Positions 45,734-55,117 of a stretch of 64,000 nt of DNA are shown here, piece by piece. This stretch comes from Pseudoalteromonas spongiae UST010723-006 (lineage in GTDB: Bacteria; Pseudomonadota; Gammaproteobacteria; Enterobacterales; Alteromonadaceae), in contig NZ_CP011039.1 in NCBI RefSeq assembly GCF_000238255.3, positions 1,227,001 to 1,291,000 on the forward strand, in the 5' to 3' direction. The translations under genes and the position numbers were made by a program. The notes under the pieces were generated by a model. That model saw only the letters and a list, made by a program, of their open reading frames with translations. It ran no database searches and was not told the DNA's origin. Numbering within the stretch: the first letter of the stretch is position 1; each line of letters begins with the position of its first letter.

Positions 45734-45750
45734 AAAACGAAATAGGTATT

Positions 45751-46329
45751 ATGGCGAAGCGACTTTCTGATGAGCAGTTAATTGAATTGATTGAAGCGGC
45801 AATTTTTGTTGCGAATACGCCATTAACCAAAGACAAGCTGCGAGACACCGTATTAAGTGACTTCGCTATATCCCTAAAGCGTATTCAAAGCGCTATCGAT
45901 GCCATTATGGCGCACTACGCGACGCGCGGTGTGCGGTTAGTAAAAGTGGGATCAGGTTATCGGTTTCAAGCATGCAGCAGTTTATCGCCGTGGCTTAATA
46001 AACTATGGCAAGAAAAAGCCCCTAAATATTCCCGTGCATTTTTAGAAACATTAAGTTTAATTGCGTATCGTCAGCCAATTACCCGTGGTGAAATAGAGCA
46101 AGTGCGCGGCGTTACCGTAAGCAGCCAAACTATTAAAACAATGCTAGAGCACAATTGGGTCAAAGTGGTTGGCTATAAAGAAGTACCGGGCAAACCGGCG
46201 CTTTATGGCACCACCAAACAATTCTTAGATCACTTCTCATTGTCTTCATTGAATGAATTACCGCCATTACCAGTAGCGCAAGACGAAAAAATCTCACAAA
46301 TCCTCAGTGAGCCTGCGCAACTTGATTAG
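45751..46329 (+). CDS. scpB: Segregation and condensation protein B
   Basis: ScpB has two winged helices that clamp ScpA. The 192-residue protein shows EAAIFVANTPLTKDKLRD, RAFLETLSLIAYRQPITRGEIEQVRGV and GRPALYGTT-like GKPALYGTTKQFLDHF. Length and motifs are typical. Operon with scpA. Confidence 0.96.
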   Translation: MAKRLSDEQLIELIEAAIFVANTPLTKDKLRDTVLSDFAISLKRIQSAIDAIMAHYATRGVRLVKVGSGYRFQACSSLSPWLNKLWQEKAPKYSRAFLETLSLIAYRQPITRGEIEQVRGVTVSSQTIKTMLEHNWVKVVGYKEVPGKPALYGTTKQFLDHFSLSSLNELPPLPVAQDEKISQILSEPAQLD

Positions 46330-46382
46330 CTCTGTGCTAGAATAGCCAACAATTCCTAGCTGCGAAGTTACATGAGAAAATA

Positions 46383-47258
46383 ATGAGCGAAAAGTTACAA
46401 AAAGTATTAGCACGTGCTGGTAAAGGTTCACGTCGTGAATGTGAAAAATTTATTGAATCGGGTCGTGTTAGTATTGATGGCAAAGTTGCCCGTTTAGGTG
46501 ACCGTGTCGAGCCAACACAGCGTATCCGCCTTGACGGACATGTTGTTAAGGTTGAAGCGTCAAACGAACGTGTTTGTCGTATTTTAATGTACCACAAGCC
46601 TGAAGGTGAGCTGTGTACACGTAAAGATCCTGAAGGTCGTCGCACCGTATTTGACCGTTTACCACCGCTTGAAAATGATCGCTGGATTGCCATTGGCCGT
46701 TTAGATATCAACACATCAGGCTTACTACTGTTTACTAACGATGGTGAACTTGCGAACCGCTTAATGCACCCAAGTTATGAAGTGGAACGTGAATACGCAG
46801 TACGTGTATTCGGTGAAGTAACGGATCAAACGCTGAAAAATGTGACAAATGGCGTTGAGTTAGACGATGGCTTTGCTAAGTTCTTATCGGTAGTGCCACA
46901 AGGCGGAAGCGGTTTAAACAACTGGTTTAACGTTACCTTAACCGAAGGCCGTAACCGAGAAGTACGTCGTTTATGGCAATCACAGGAAGTGGAAGTATCA
47001 CGCCTAATTCGTGTGCGCTATGGTGACTTATTACTAAATAAACGTTTACCGCAAGGTGGTTGGGAAGAGCTAAACCTAAAAGATGTGAACTACTTACGTC
47101 AAACGGTAGGAATGCGCCGCGAAACCGAAACAAAACTATCGGTAATGCCTGAGAAGCGTAAAGATCGCCGCGCTAAGATTAACAAAATCCGTAAAGCGGT
47201 TAAAAAGCATAATCAACGTGTGACGCCGGGCAATAAACGCCGTGCACCAAAAAAGTAA
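46383..47258 (+). CDS. rluB: 23S rRNA pseudouridine 2605 synthase
   Basis: RluB makes pseudouridine at position 2605 of 23S rRNA. The 291-residue protein has an S4 domain ([20 protein letters not shown]), the catalytic Asp motif [27 protein letters not shown] and a basic C-terminal tail. The length and synteny with scpB/yciO favour RluB over RluE/RluF. A terminator follows. Confidence 0.95.
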   Translation: MSEKLQKVLARAGKGSRRECEKFIESGRVSIDGKVARLGDRVEPTQRIRLDGHVVKVEASNERVCRILMYHKPEGELCTRKDPEGRRTVFDRLPPLENDRWIAIGRLDINTSGLLLFTNDGELANRLMHPSYEVEREYAVRVFGEVTDQTLKNVTNGVELDDGFAKFLSVVPQGGSGLNNWFNVTLTEGRNREVRRLWQSQEVEVSRLIRVRYGDLLLNKRLPQGGWEELNLKDVNYLRQTVGMRRETETKLSVMPEKRKDRRAKINKIRKAVKKHNQRVTPGNKRRAPKK

Positions 47259-47285
47259 TTCGGTACTTAACTGAATTGTAGATAT

Positions 47286-47314
47286 AAAAAAAGCGCCAAT
47301 TGGCGCTTTTTTTA
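47286..47314. terminator. Bidirectional terminator between rluB and bcp
   Basis: The palindrome AAAAAAGCGCCA / TGGCGCTTTTTT is flanked by A and T runs between convergent genes. Confidence 0.92.
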
Positions 47315-47334
47315 ATTAAGAATGTTTTTCTTAA

Positions 47335-47808
47335 TTAAGCATTTTCTTTTAAGTAATCGATAACCACTTGGTGGTGATCTTTGGTTTTAAATTTATTAAA
47401 GAAATGTTCAATTGTACCATCTTGTCCAATAAGGAAAGACAAACGGTGAATGCCGTCATACTCTTTACCCATAAACTTTTTTAAACCCCACACACCAAAT
47501 GCATCGGCAATGGCGTGGTCTTCGTCAGATAACAGCGGGAAGTTAAGCTCTTTTTTGGTTTCGAAGTTCTTAAGGCGTTTTACTGGATCTGGGCTAATGC
47601 CAACCGCAACGGTATTAAGCGCTGCAAGTTCCGCTTTATGATCGCGCAGATTTTCAGCTTGTACTGTACAGCCCGGTGTAGATGCTTTAGGGTAAAAATA
47701 AACAAGTACTTTGTTTTCTTTTAATAATTCTGCAAGTTCTACTGTGTCACCGTTTTGATCGGCAAGTGAGAATAGCGGTGCTTTATCGCCAGCTTGAAGC
47801 GTATTCAT
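47335..47808 (-). CDS. bcp: Thiol peroxidase Bcp (peroxiredoxin Q type), single-Cys form
   Basis: Bcp reduces hydroperoxides with thioredoxin. The 157-residue protein has the peroxidatic Cys47 in YPKASTPGCTVQA. The resolving Cys that sits five residues later in E. coli Bcp is Glu52 here, so this is a 1-Cys or alternatively resolved variant. It is 11 bp downstream of gcvR, as in other gammaproteobacteria. Confidence 0.94.
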   Translation of the reverse strand: MNTLQAGDKAPLFSLADQNGDTVELAELLKENKVLVYFYPKASTPGCTVQAENLRDHKAELAALNTVAVGISPDPVKRLKNFETKKELNFPLLSDEDHAIADAFGVWGLKKFMGKEYDGIHRLSFLIGQDGTIEHFFNKFKTKDHHQVVIDYLKENA

Positions 47809-47819
47809 ATTATAATTTC

Positions 47820-48353
47820 CTATCGAATCCGTTTTAAAATGTGTTCTACGTTAGACTTTGAAAAAATGATCTCAAGTTGATGTTTAAATTCAGCTTCATC
47901 CACGTCACGCGAGAAATTAATGTCAATTTCCGAGCGCATTACCACATCACCATCTTGTTCTACACTATCGGATTTAAGTGCTGCAATATTTACTTGGTAG
48001 TCAGCCATTAATTGCGTCACTTTGCTTAGTGTGCCCGGCGTATCAGGGCCGTGGTAGGTGAGTTTATAACCTGCTTTATACTGTTTTTCCTGATGTTGGC
48101 TGGTGCGTTTCATCATGGTTAATAAACCAAGCTCAACGCTTTTTGTCGGAATATTATATTCAACACGACTAATGGCAGAAATATCGCCTTCAAGCAACAT
48201 TATAAAGGTGAATTCATTGCCTAAAATGGCAATGCGGCTATCAATAATATTGCAATTAGTTTCACTTACTAGCTTGGTAAGCTCACTCACTATGCCTGGG
48301 CGATCTTCACCGATGGCAGTAACAACAAGTTGATTTCCAGTGTTTAACGTCAT
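47820..48353 (-). CDS. gcvR: Glycine cleavage system regulator GcvR (tandem ACT domains)
   Basis: GcvR binds GcvA and represses the glycine cleavage operon. This protein is 177 residues from the ATG at 48353 (MTLNTGNQLVV); a longer frame to 48413 adds residues not expected of the family. Two ACT domains are visible: VVTAIGEDRPGIVSELTKLVSE and YHGPDTPGTLSKVTQLMADY. The pairing with bcp matches E. coli. Confidence 0.9.
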   Translation of the reverse strand: MTLNTGNQLVVTAIGEDRPGIVSELTKLVSETNCNIIDSRIAILGNEFTFIMLLEGDISAISRVEYNIPTKSVELGLLTMMKRTSQHQEKQYKAGYKLTYHGPDTPGTLSKVTQLMADYQVNIAALKSDSVEQDGDVVMRSEIDINFSRDVDEAEFKHQLEIIFSKSNVEHILKRIR

Positions 48354-48606
48354 TTTTAGTCTCAATGGGTTAATAACGTGGCCGCGAATTTTAGCAAATT
48401 TAAATGGGTTCAACCATGTAAATATATGATGTGGTGAAAATTATAGCGAATTGTTAAGAATAAACTAAAGATAGGGTGGTGGTTTCTTGTGTTTGGTCCT
48501 TAGTAAAAGTAACATAGGCGGCAATTTTGAGAATAATATTATGAACCAAACAGTGTGTGCTGCGTCAAATCAAGCAAATAATAAAGAGCACACCAAGGAG
48601 AAATTT

Positions 48607-49671
48607 GTGCAGTATTGGATCCGAAATTCATTGGTTGTCGCTATCTCAATGGCGATTACTGCTTGTTCTGTTTTCACCAATGATTCGCATCATAAACGCA
48701 ATTACCGTGTTAATGATGAACTTAAAGTGCCAGGTAACCTGACAAAACCATACAAAGATCCTGCCTACGATCTTGACTCGGCACAATATACATCAGCTGA
48801 AGAAAGTGCGTTATATCTGGTAAAAGCACCGGCTCAAGTGCTTACTTTTGCACAAGGTTCATGGATTAACGAAGGTGATAAAGAGTCGCGCATTTTCTTC
48901 GATAAAAACGAAGGTATTCAAGATTTAGAAAGTTTTATTTGGCAAGCGATTGACGATTTATTCGTTGAGCGCCAAGTTACCACAGAAAATAAAGCTGACA
49001 ATTTCGTAGTGACTAACTGGCATACAATTGAAGAACCAATTGATGTTTGGTGGTGGGAAGAAGAGCGCGAATTAAGCCGTCAAAAATTTAAGTTTATCGT
49101 TGAAACTGAAGAGCATAAACGTACCGCATCGGTAAAGGTTGAATTAGTTGATTTTGAATCGAAATACGACGAGTTGACAGCGGTACTGCAGCAGCGTTTA
49201 GAAGTGGCGGCGCTAAATGAATTTATTGGTCAGTTTGACTTTAACTACCGACAGTTAATGGTTGAATTAAACAAAGCTCGCGGCATTGTATCGTTGCAAA
49301 TGGGTTTTGATGACAAAGGTAACGCGGCGTTTGTAACTGAGCAAAAAGCACGTGCTATTTTTGAGCGCTTCCCAAGCTTCTTAGAGCGCGTTGGTTTCAA
49401 TATTGATGAAATCGAGCAATCTCGTAACTTAATTTTCGCCACGTACGAAACACCAGATGAAAGCGTTTGGGATTCAATTTGGGGTGATGACGTTCGTAAA
49501 CTGCCACTTGAAGCAGGTCAGTATCAATTATTGGTTGCTGAAACGAAGACCGGTGGCACATCAATTACTTGGCTTGATGCTGAGGGTGAAACATTAGAGC
49601 CGGGCACGTTAAGCGATACACTACAAGTTATTTTAGCCATGCTAAAAGAGCGCGGTGTAACCGTTCAATAA
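48607..49671 (+). CDS. bamC: Outer-membrane assembly lipoprotein BamC
   Basis: BamC is a lipoprotein of the BAM complex that inserts beta-barrels. I chose the GTG at 48607, with AAGGAG at 48595-48600; the in-frame upstream extension lacks a signal-peptide start. This gives 354 residues with a signal peptide and lipobox (AITAC, Cys about 20), the conserved unstructured segment that binds BamD (NYRVNDELKVPGNLTKP), and two helix-grip domains. In E. coli dapA is directly upstream; here it is absent. Confidence 0.9.
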   Translation: MQYWIRNSLVVAISMAITACSVFTNDSHHKRNYRVNDELKVPGNLTKPYKDPAYDLDSAQYTSAEESALYLVKAPAQVLTFAQGSWINEGDKESRIFFDKNEGIQDLESFIWQAIDDLFVERQVTTENKADNFVVTNWHTIEEPIDVWWWEEERELSRQKFKFIVETEEHKRTASVKVELVDFESKYDELTAVLQQRLEVAALNEFIGQFDFNYRQLMVELNKARGIVSLQMGFDDKGNAAFVTEQKARAIFERFPSFLERVGFNIDEIEQSRNLIFATYETPDESVWDSIWGDDVRKLPLEAGQYQLLVAETKTGGTSITWLDAEGETLEPGTLSDTLQVILAMLKERGVTVQ

Positions 49672-49689
49672 TTTATAAAATTGGATTAG

Positions 49690-49717
49690 CAAAAAAGAGC
49701 CCTCGGCTCTTTTTTGC
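49690..49717 (+). terminator. Terminator after bamC
   Basis: The stem AAAAAAGAGCC pairs with GGCTCTTTTTT around CTC. Confidence 0.92.
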
Positions 49718-49829
49718 TTTTAAACGATAGAAAAGTAGCGATTAAAATAGCAAATAAGTAAATGGTTATGCATTTTGTTGGCAAAGATATGCAAATCAAT
49801 TTACCGCTATCACTTTAAAGGTAACAAGT

Positions 49830-51230
49830 ATGAGTTTGGAAGCTAATCAATCGACTGCACCACGCAGTAATTTTGCGACCATAATGATTTTCCTTATTCC
49901 GTCATTAATAGGCGTGTTTTTATTTATGACACCGATTAACTATGGTGGCGAATTCACTATCCCCATAGCGATATTGGCTAAGGAATTAAAAGGCGCGTTA
50001 GCACACTCAATTACGCTTATTGTGACATCGGTAATTGTGTCAATGGCAGTAATATCGGGCTTAGCTACGCTATTTAAACCAAAGTTTTTAAAAGCGGGTA
50101 GCTTTGTTCGTCACTTACTGATTGTTAGCCCGATTTGGCTTGTGGCACGTACGTTAGGCGCTATTTTTGTGCTAATGGCGTACTTAAAAGTCGGTACGTT
50201 TTCGATTGGTGATACCAAAATTGAGATTCACTCAGACGCAGTTGGTGGCTTGGTACTGCACGAGTTGATGCCAATTCTATTTTCGGTATTTATTTTAGCT
50301 GGTTTATTACTGCCTTTATTGCTTAATTTCGGTTTGCTTGAATTAGTCGGTACGTTACTGACTAAAGTAATGCGTCCACTTTTTGGTGTACCGGGTCGCA
50401 GTGCCGTTAACTGTGTTGCCTCTTGGTTAGGTGACGGCAGTGTGGGTATTTTAATGACTGCGAAGCAGTATGAAGAAAAACATTATACACAGCGTGAAGC
50501 GGCGATTATTGGTACAACTTTCTCGGCGGTTTCAATTACCTTTTGTTTGGTGGTTATTGGTCAAGTAAAATTGGCGCATTTATTTGCACCGTTTTACCTT
50601 ACTGTTTGTATGGCGGGTATTGCCGCTGCACTGATTGTTCCGCGCTTGCCACCACTTAGATTCAAAAAAGACATATACATTGATGGTGAAGAAGTAAAAG
50701 GTAATCCAGAGGCATTACCTGAAGGGAAAACCTTGTTTAAACATTCACTTGATGTAGCACTTGATAAAGCACGTCATGCACAAACAATTAAAGAAACGCT
50801 TATTGATGGTTTAAAAAATGCCGTTGATATGGTGTTTGCGGTACTGCCAGTCGTTATGGCGATCGGTACGATTGCTCTTGTGATTGCTGAATATACGCCA
50901 GTATTTCAATGGTTAGGCACACCGTTTATTCCACTGTTTGAACTGATGCAAATTCCGGAAGCTGAAAAGGCTGCGCAAACTGTGGTTGTTGGCTTTGCCG
51001 ACATGTTTATTCCATCAATTTTGGCGGCGCAAAATATTAACAGTGAACTGACGCGTTTTGTGGTTGCGGCAATGAGTGTAACCCAGTTGATTTACATGTC
51101 TGAAGTGGGTGCACTGTTACTAGGTAGCAAAATTCCAGTAAATATCTTTGAGTTATTTATGATTTTTATTTTACGTACATTAGTAACGCTACCGGTAATC
51201 GCCTTAATGGGACATTGGCTAGTAGGTTAA
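49830..51230 (+). CDS. yjiH: YjiH-family membrane protein (nucleoside-recognition Gate domains)
   Basis: This 466-residue inner-membrane protein has about 10-11 helices and two Gate-type segments (GVPGRSAVNCVASWLGDGSVG around residue 190; VVVGFADMFIPSILAAQ around 390). These match the YjiH family. The function is unknown; the Gate domain occurs in nucleoside transporters and related proteins. The gene stands alone and its stop overlaps the end of a convergent small gene. Confidence 0.88.
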   Translation: MSLEANQSTAPRSNFATIMIFLIPSLIGVFLFMTPINYGGEFTIPIAILAKELKGALAHSITLIVTSVIVSMAVISGLATLFKPKFLKAGSFVRHLLIVSPIWLVARTLGAIFVLMAYLKVGTFSIGDTKIEIHSDAVGGLVLHELMPILFSVFILAGLLLPLLLNFGLLELVGTLLTKVMRPLFGVPGRSAVNCVASWLGDGSVGILMTAKQYEEKHYTQREAAIIGTTFSAVSITFCLVVIGQVKLAHLFAPFYLTVCMAGIAAALIVPRLPPLRFKKDIYIDGEEVKGNPEALPEGKTLFKHSLDVALDKARHAQTIKETLIDGLKNAVDMVFAVLPVVMAIGTIALVIAEYTPVFQWLGTPFIPLFELMQIPEAEKAAQTVVVGFADMFIPSILAAQNINSELTRFVVAAMSVTQLIYMSEVGALLLGSKIPVNIFELFMIFILRTLVTLPVIALMGHWLVG

Positions 51231-51406
51231 TTTTCTTGATCTTTTTCGGCTCGCTGTTTTTCTTCTAATGAGCGGCGAGCTTTTTCTATCGGATCTTGAT
51301 TAAAGTTTTTCATATCCATTTTTGCGGAATGCTTTAGTAAAGCGATATTGCTCCAAATCACGCCAAGCACAATTGCGATTATTAAGATTGTGGCCCAGAT
51401 GCTCAT
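51227..51406 (-). CDS. DUF2897-like small membrane protein
   Basis: This is a 59-residue protein on the minus strand from ATG at 51406. A single membrane helix (about 3-21, MSIWATILIIAIVLGVIWSN) is followed by a charged cytoplasmic tail (DPIEKARRSLEEKQRAEKDQ). This fits the DUF2897 family known from Alteromonadales and Vibrionales. The coding sequence overlaps the last 4 bases of the convergent YjiH gene. An AGGCAAA sequence lies upstream of the start. Confidence 0.75.
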   Translation of the reverse strand: MSIWATILIIAIVLGVIWSNIALLKHSAKMDMKNFNQDPIEKARRSLEEKQRAEKDQEN

Positions 51407-51540
51407 AGATTTGCCTAAAAGTTGTGAATTTCTTTAATTTTAACCCAGTAAATGGAACTTAATAAGTTCTTTTTCATCAATTAAATAGTTGTTACTATTA
51501 GCGCGTTTCGCGTAATTACATTTTATTCTGGAGCACTGCG

Positions 51541-52878
51541 TTGTCACTTGAGCGAGTATTAGTTTGGCCTGAGGCTTATCCACTTTTATTAAAAGGTTTG
51601 TTAGAGCAAAATGGCGCATTTATTTTGGATGCCCTTGAAGCTTGGCCGAAATGCGAAGAGACCAAAGACGCGCAAGGGATCAGCACCAGCGTGCTACCGC
51701 CACTGTATTATTTATTGTGGCTAAAGCCGGCAGAGCCATTTGAGCAATGTTTCTATCAGCATATATTTGAATACGATGATAATGCTCAGCAGTATATTGA
51801 ATCGGCTATTGCCCATTTACATCAGCAACTCAATAGCAAAGAAGCAATAAGCGAACTCTTGTTATCACGAATCGACCAATACGCGGCGATTGGTAATCAG
51901 GTTGCAATGCAAAGTGAGCTAACACTTACCTCACTGTGTATGCATTTGCGTTTCTTTAAGCTGTTTCAGCAGTTTTTAAACCTCGGCATGCCGTTATCAC
52001 ACGATGATGTGTTAGCGATTTGGGCGGATGATGATTTTCGTGAAGTTGCCTTACCCTTTATAAAAAGTAATGTAACTGGCGATACCAATGTATTGGCAGA
52101 AGAAATCGCCGATAGATTGCGTCAAGGCGAAGACTTTTTTGATTTGTTGCTTGCACTCTCTGATGGTGAAGTTGATAACCGTTTGTTAGAGCGCGCGCTG
52201 CTATCTCATATTTCACAGCCTGATGCTAAACAAAGCTTATGTATGCGATTTATCGAGCAGGGGGCAAAAGGGCAGATCACTGATGAAGATGGTTTAACTG
52301 CCTTAATTTGGTCAGCTAAGCAAGGCTTTGCAAATGTATTTGATGCATTGCTAAGCAAGGAACGTGCAACTGAATGCGATTTAAAAGGTAATAACTTGCT
52401 GCATTTTGCGGTGCGAGCTCGCAGTTTGGATATTATTAGTAAAGCGCTTAACGGTGGCGTAAATTATCATCAAAAAGACAGCGATGGCCTTACACCATAT
52501 CGTTTAGCGGTTGAACTAGAGCTGCCTGAAGTGATAAAGCACTTCGAACACAAGTTTGGTATTAAAGAATTGAGTGAAGAAGGGCAATTAAAACTGATCC
52601 AGCATGTGCATTTGTTACATGCATTAGTGTGTTTTATTTTGCCGTTACAGATTTTTCTGATCTTTTCAGACTCAATTACTATAAAAACAGAAATCAGCAT
52701 TGCGACAACGCTAGTGTCACTCGGTGCATTTGCTTTTGCCTTGTCATTAAAGCGCAGCAACTTATACCCAAATATTAAGCACCCGTTTGCATTAACGCTT
52801 ATTCGCATATTGTCGCCAATATCACTCATATTAGCGTTATTACTGCTATTGGTGATCTTAACAACTGTGCTCAGCTAA
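51541..52878 (+). CDS. Ankyrin-repeat protein with C-terminal membrane helices
   Basis: This 445-residue protein has a helical N-terminal region (1-230) of unknown type, two to three ankyrin repeats (about 245-345; DGLTALIWSAKQGFANVFDALL and KGNNLLHFAVRARSLDIISKAL) and three hydrophobic helices (about 360-380, 382-400, 415-445). It starts at TTG with TGGAG about 8 nt upstream. The ankyrin part would face the cytoplasm as a tail-anchored protein. Role unknown. Confidence 0.78.
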   Translation: MSLERVLVWPEAYPLLLKGLLEQNGAFILDALEAWPKCEETKDAQGISTSVLPPLYYLLWLKPAEPFEQCFYQHIFEYDDNAQQYIESAIAHLHQQLNSKEAISELLLSRIDQYAAIGNQVAMQSELTLTSLCMHLRFFKLFQQFLNLGMPLSHDDVLAIWADDDFREVALPFIKSNVTGDTNVLAEEIADRLRQGEDFFDLLLALSDGEVDNRLLERALLSHISQPDAKQSLCMRFIEQGAKGQITDEDGLTALIWSAKQGFANVFDALLSKERATECDLKGNNLLHFAVRARSLDIISKALNGGVNYHQKDSDGLTPYRLAVELELPEVIKHFEHKFGIKELSEEGQLKLIQHVHLLHALVCFILPLQIFLIFSDSITIKTEISIATTLVSLGAFAFALSLKRSNLYPNIKHPFALTLIRILSPISLILALLLLLVILTTVLS

Positions 52879-52896
52879 GCTGTTTCTAATAATTAT

Positions 52897-52926
52897 TAAA
52901 GGCCACTAATACAGTGGCCTTTTTTG
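52897..52926 (+). terminator. Terminator after the ankyrin gene
   Basis: The stem AAAGGCCACT pairs with AGTGGCCTTT around AATAC, followed by T residues. Confidence 0.92.
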
Positions 52927-53042
52927 TTTGTGGTAAAAGCTTTATAAAAAGCCGTTAGGTCAAAACGAAATGTTATTAGCCTTTCTGATGGATATTTGAA
53001 ACAATGTTATAAGATATTCCATAAAGTAATAAAGCAGTAACC

Positions 53043-54890
53043 ATGAGCCAATCTTTAATTTATTTAGACGCCAATGCAACAACACCGGTTTACAGTGAAA
53101 TCGCTCAAGAAGTGATGCACTGTATGGAAGTGGAGTTTGGTAATCCGTCGTCATCTCACATTACCGGGTTAAAAGCCAAGCGTTTAATGGAAGACACACG
53201 CCAATTAGGCAAACAATTAATTGGCGCTGAAAAGGGAAGGTTGCTATTTACCTCGGGTGCAACCGAGGGGATCCAAACGTCGGTTGTATCTGCATTGGTT
53301 GCTGCAAAAAATCACACCATCGAAAAGCCAGTATTGCTTTATGGTGCAACTGAGCACAAAGCCGTGCCAAATACGCTAAAGCATTGGAATGAGTTACTTG
53401 AAATTAACGCTGAAATATTAGCAATTCCAGTTGATAAAAAAGGCTTGCTCGATCATCAGTTTATTGCAGAGCACAGCAAAAATGCTCTGCTAATTTGTAC
53501 CATGATAGTAAACAATGAAACAGGTGCAACACAAGACATCGCAGCATTAGATAAAGTGATCCGTGATAACAATCCAAATGTGTTTTGGATGGTGGATTGT
53601 GTACAAGGTTTAGGTAAACAAAAATTGGATCTTGACCAAACAAGCATCAATTATGCGCCGTTTTCTGGTCACAAGCTGTATGCACCTAAAGGTATTGGCT
53701 TTTTATATTTAAGTGAAGATGCGCCACTGACACCTTTTATTGCAGGTGGTGGGCAAGAAAGTGGCGCGCGTTCAGGTACCGAGAATTTGCCGGGCATAGC
53801 AGGTTTAAAAAAGTTATTTGAATTAATGCAAAAGGGCGAAGCAAGCCCGTTTAAATCGGCAGATGTGTTGGCGAGTTACCGTGATAAGTTAGCAAACGCA
53901 TTGTCGCATACATTTGATGAAATCGTTTTTAATAACGACTTTTCAGTATCGGTTCCAACCACAATTAACTTTAGTGTTGCTAACATTGCAGGCAGCGAAG
54001 TAATGAATTTATTTGATGCTGCTGGCATTCGAGTGAGTGCAGGCTCTGCTTGTAGTTCAGGTGCTGCGAGTAGCTTTGTACTCGATGCGATGAATCTAGC
54101 GCCGTGGCAAAGTGAGAACGCAATTCGCCTATCATTTGGCCCAATGGCAAGTGAAGATGAAATTAACAGTGCGTGTGAGCGTATTATGGCGCTTAAAGAT
54201 AAGCTTGCAAATGCATGTATGTTAACGAGTTATACTAAAGAAACACCGTGTGCAGTTGGTATTAATCAATATGTAATCGATGGCAATATTATGTACCTTA
54301 TTGTCAATCAATCACTTGATACCTTGCTGATTAACCCTATCTTTTCTGAGATCAACAAGGTTAAACGTTTAGCAACTAAGCAAGGGTTGAAGATCACCCA
54401 TATTATTAGCGATAAATCAGACTACGCAGATGTGTTTTTAGACAGTCAATATATTGATTTAATAACAAATAAAGTAATGCCTGAGTTTAACGTTGAACTG
54501 TGTGATCGCGCAGTTCTATTTACTCATCAAGGTGATCAGTTAAAACTTGCATTAACATTAGATGCACCTAACGCCGTTACCGAAATAAACAGTACAGAGC
54601 TTAAAGCACAATTAGCCGCTAATAAATTAGATGGCATCATTGATATTCGTGAGCATTATGAACATCAAGAAGGCGAGCTAAGTGACTATCTAAAGATCCC
54701 AGGTGATATGGTGACGAATATTCCAAGTCACCGTTTGCTAAATGAGTTTGCTTCAGGGCAGCTGGTAAAAGACAAACATTATGTGTTGGTGTGTCGCAGT
54801 GGTCGTCGCTCTAAAGCCTGTTGTGAGCTACTGACAAGCCTCAACTTTACTAAGTTAAATAATCTCTCTGGTGGCGTTGCCTTTATTTAG
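53043..54890 (+). CDS. Cysteine desulfurase / degenerate metallo-beta-lactamase-like / rhodanese fusion
   Basis: This 615-residue fusion has three parts. Residues 1-390 are a class V (NifS/IscS type) cysteine desulfurase: His104 in TEHKAV, PLP-lysine Lys211 in SGHK, and catalytic Cys337 in SAGSACSSG. Residues about 403-505 look like the N-terminal part of a metallo-beta-lactamase fold of the persulfide-dioxygenase sort (NQYVIDGNIMYLIV, then GLKITHIISDKSDYAD), but the HxHxDH metal motif is missing. Residues about 520-615 are a rhodanese with the Cys584 active-site loop CRSGRRS and a final LSGGV. Desulfurase and rhodanese both carry persulfide sulfur, so transfer within one chain is plausible (inference). 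The gene is monocistronic, and no isc or suf genes are adjacent. Confidence 0.88.
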   Translation: MSQSLIYLDANATTPVYSEIAQEVMHCMEVEFGNPSSSHITGLKAKRLMEDTRQLGKQLIGAEKGRLLFTSGATEGIQTSVVSALVAAKNHTIEKPVLLYGATEHKAVPNTLKHWNELLEINAEILAIPVDKKGLLDHQFIAEHSKNALLICTMIVNNETGATQDIAALDKVIRDNNPNVFWMVDCVQGLGKQKLDLDQTSINYAPFSGHKLYAPKGIGFLYLSEDAPLTPFIAGGGQESGARSGTENLPGIAGLKKLFELMQKGEASPFKSADVLASYRDKLANALSHTFDEIVFNNDFSVSVPTTINFSVANIAGSEVMNLFDAAGIRVSAGSACSSGAASSFVLDAMNLAPWQSENAIRLSFGPMASEDEINSACERIMALKDKLANACMLTSYTKETPCAVGINQYVIDGNIMYLIVNQSLDTLLINPIFSEINKVKRLATKQGLKITHIISDKSDYADVFLDSQYIDLITNKVMPEFNVELCDRAVLFTHQGDQLKLALTLDAPNAVTEINSTELKAQLAANKLDGIIDIREHYEHQEGELSDYLKIPGDMVTNIPSHRLLNEFASGQLVKDKHYVLVCRSGRRSKACCELLTSLNFTKLNNLSGGVAFI

Positions 54891-54908
54891 CAGTGGATAA
54901 CAGCACGA

Positions 54909-55067
54909 ATAGAACTCACTTACATAGCAGGTCATCCTAGCGGGTTAAGTTTAATGCTAACAGTGTTTGAATTTATCAATGTAGAACAACCGCATAAGAA
55001 AAGTTTTGCTCCGTGATGATTTATTTATCAGCAAAAACTCTGACTACATTCTTAACAGAATTGGTAT
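54909..55067. mobile_element. MITE-like element, copy 2 (diverged)
   Basis: The right end AATTGGTAT (55059-55067) equals that of copy 1 at 22265-22426. The body aligns with it in the same orientation: GGTCATCCTAGCGGGTTAA here, GATCATTCTGGCGAGTTAA there. Shared TAGAACAAC and CTCCGT blocks follow. The left end is degenerate. It lies just after the desulfurase fusion gene. Confidence 0.5.
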
Positions 55068-55098
55068 AAAAAAAGCAGCTTAAAGCTGCTTTTTTTTA
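55068..55098. terminator. Bidirectional terminator after the desulfurase fusion and the LacI-type gene
   Basis: The stem AAAGCAGCT pairs with AGCTGCTTT around a 3-nt loop, with A and T runs. Confidence 0.9.
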
Positions 55099-55117
55099 TA
55101 ATTTAAATGAATTGTTG

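Noticed and set aside
48487..48606. N-terminal extension of bamC by 40 codons
   Set aside because: The extension would bury the lipoprotein signal peptide, while GTG at 48607 has a well-spaced AAGGAG.
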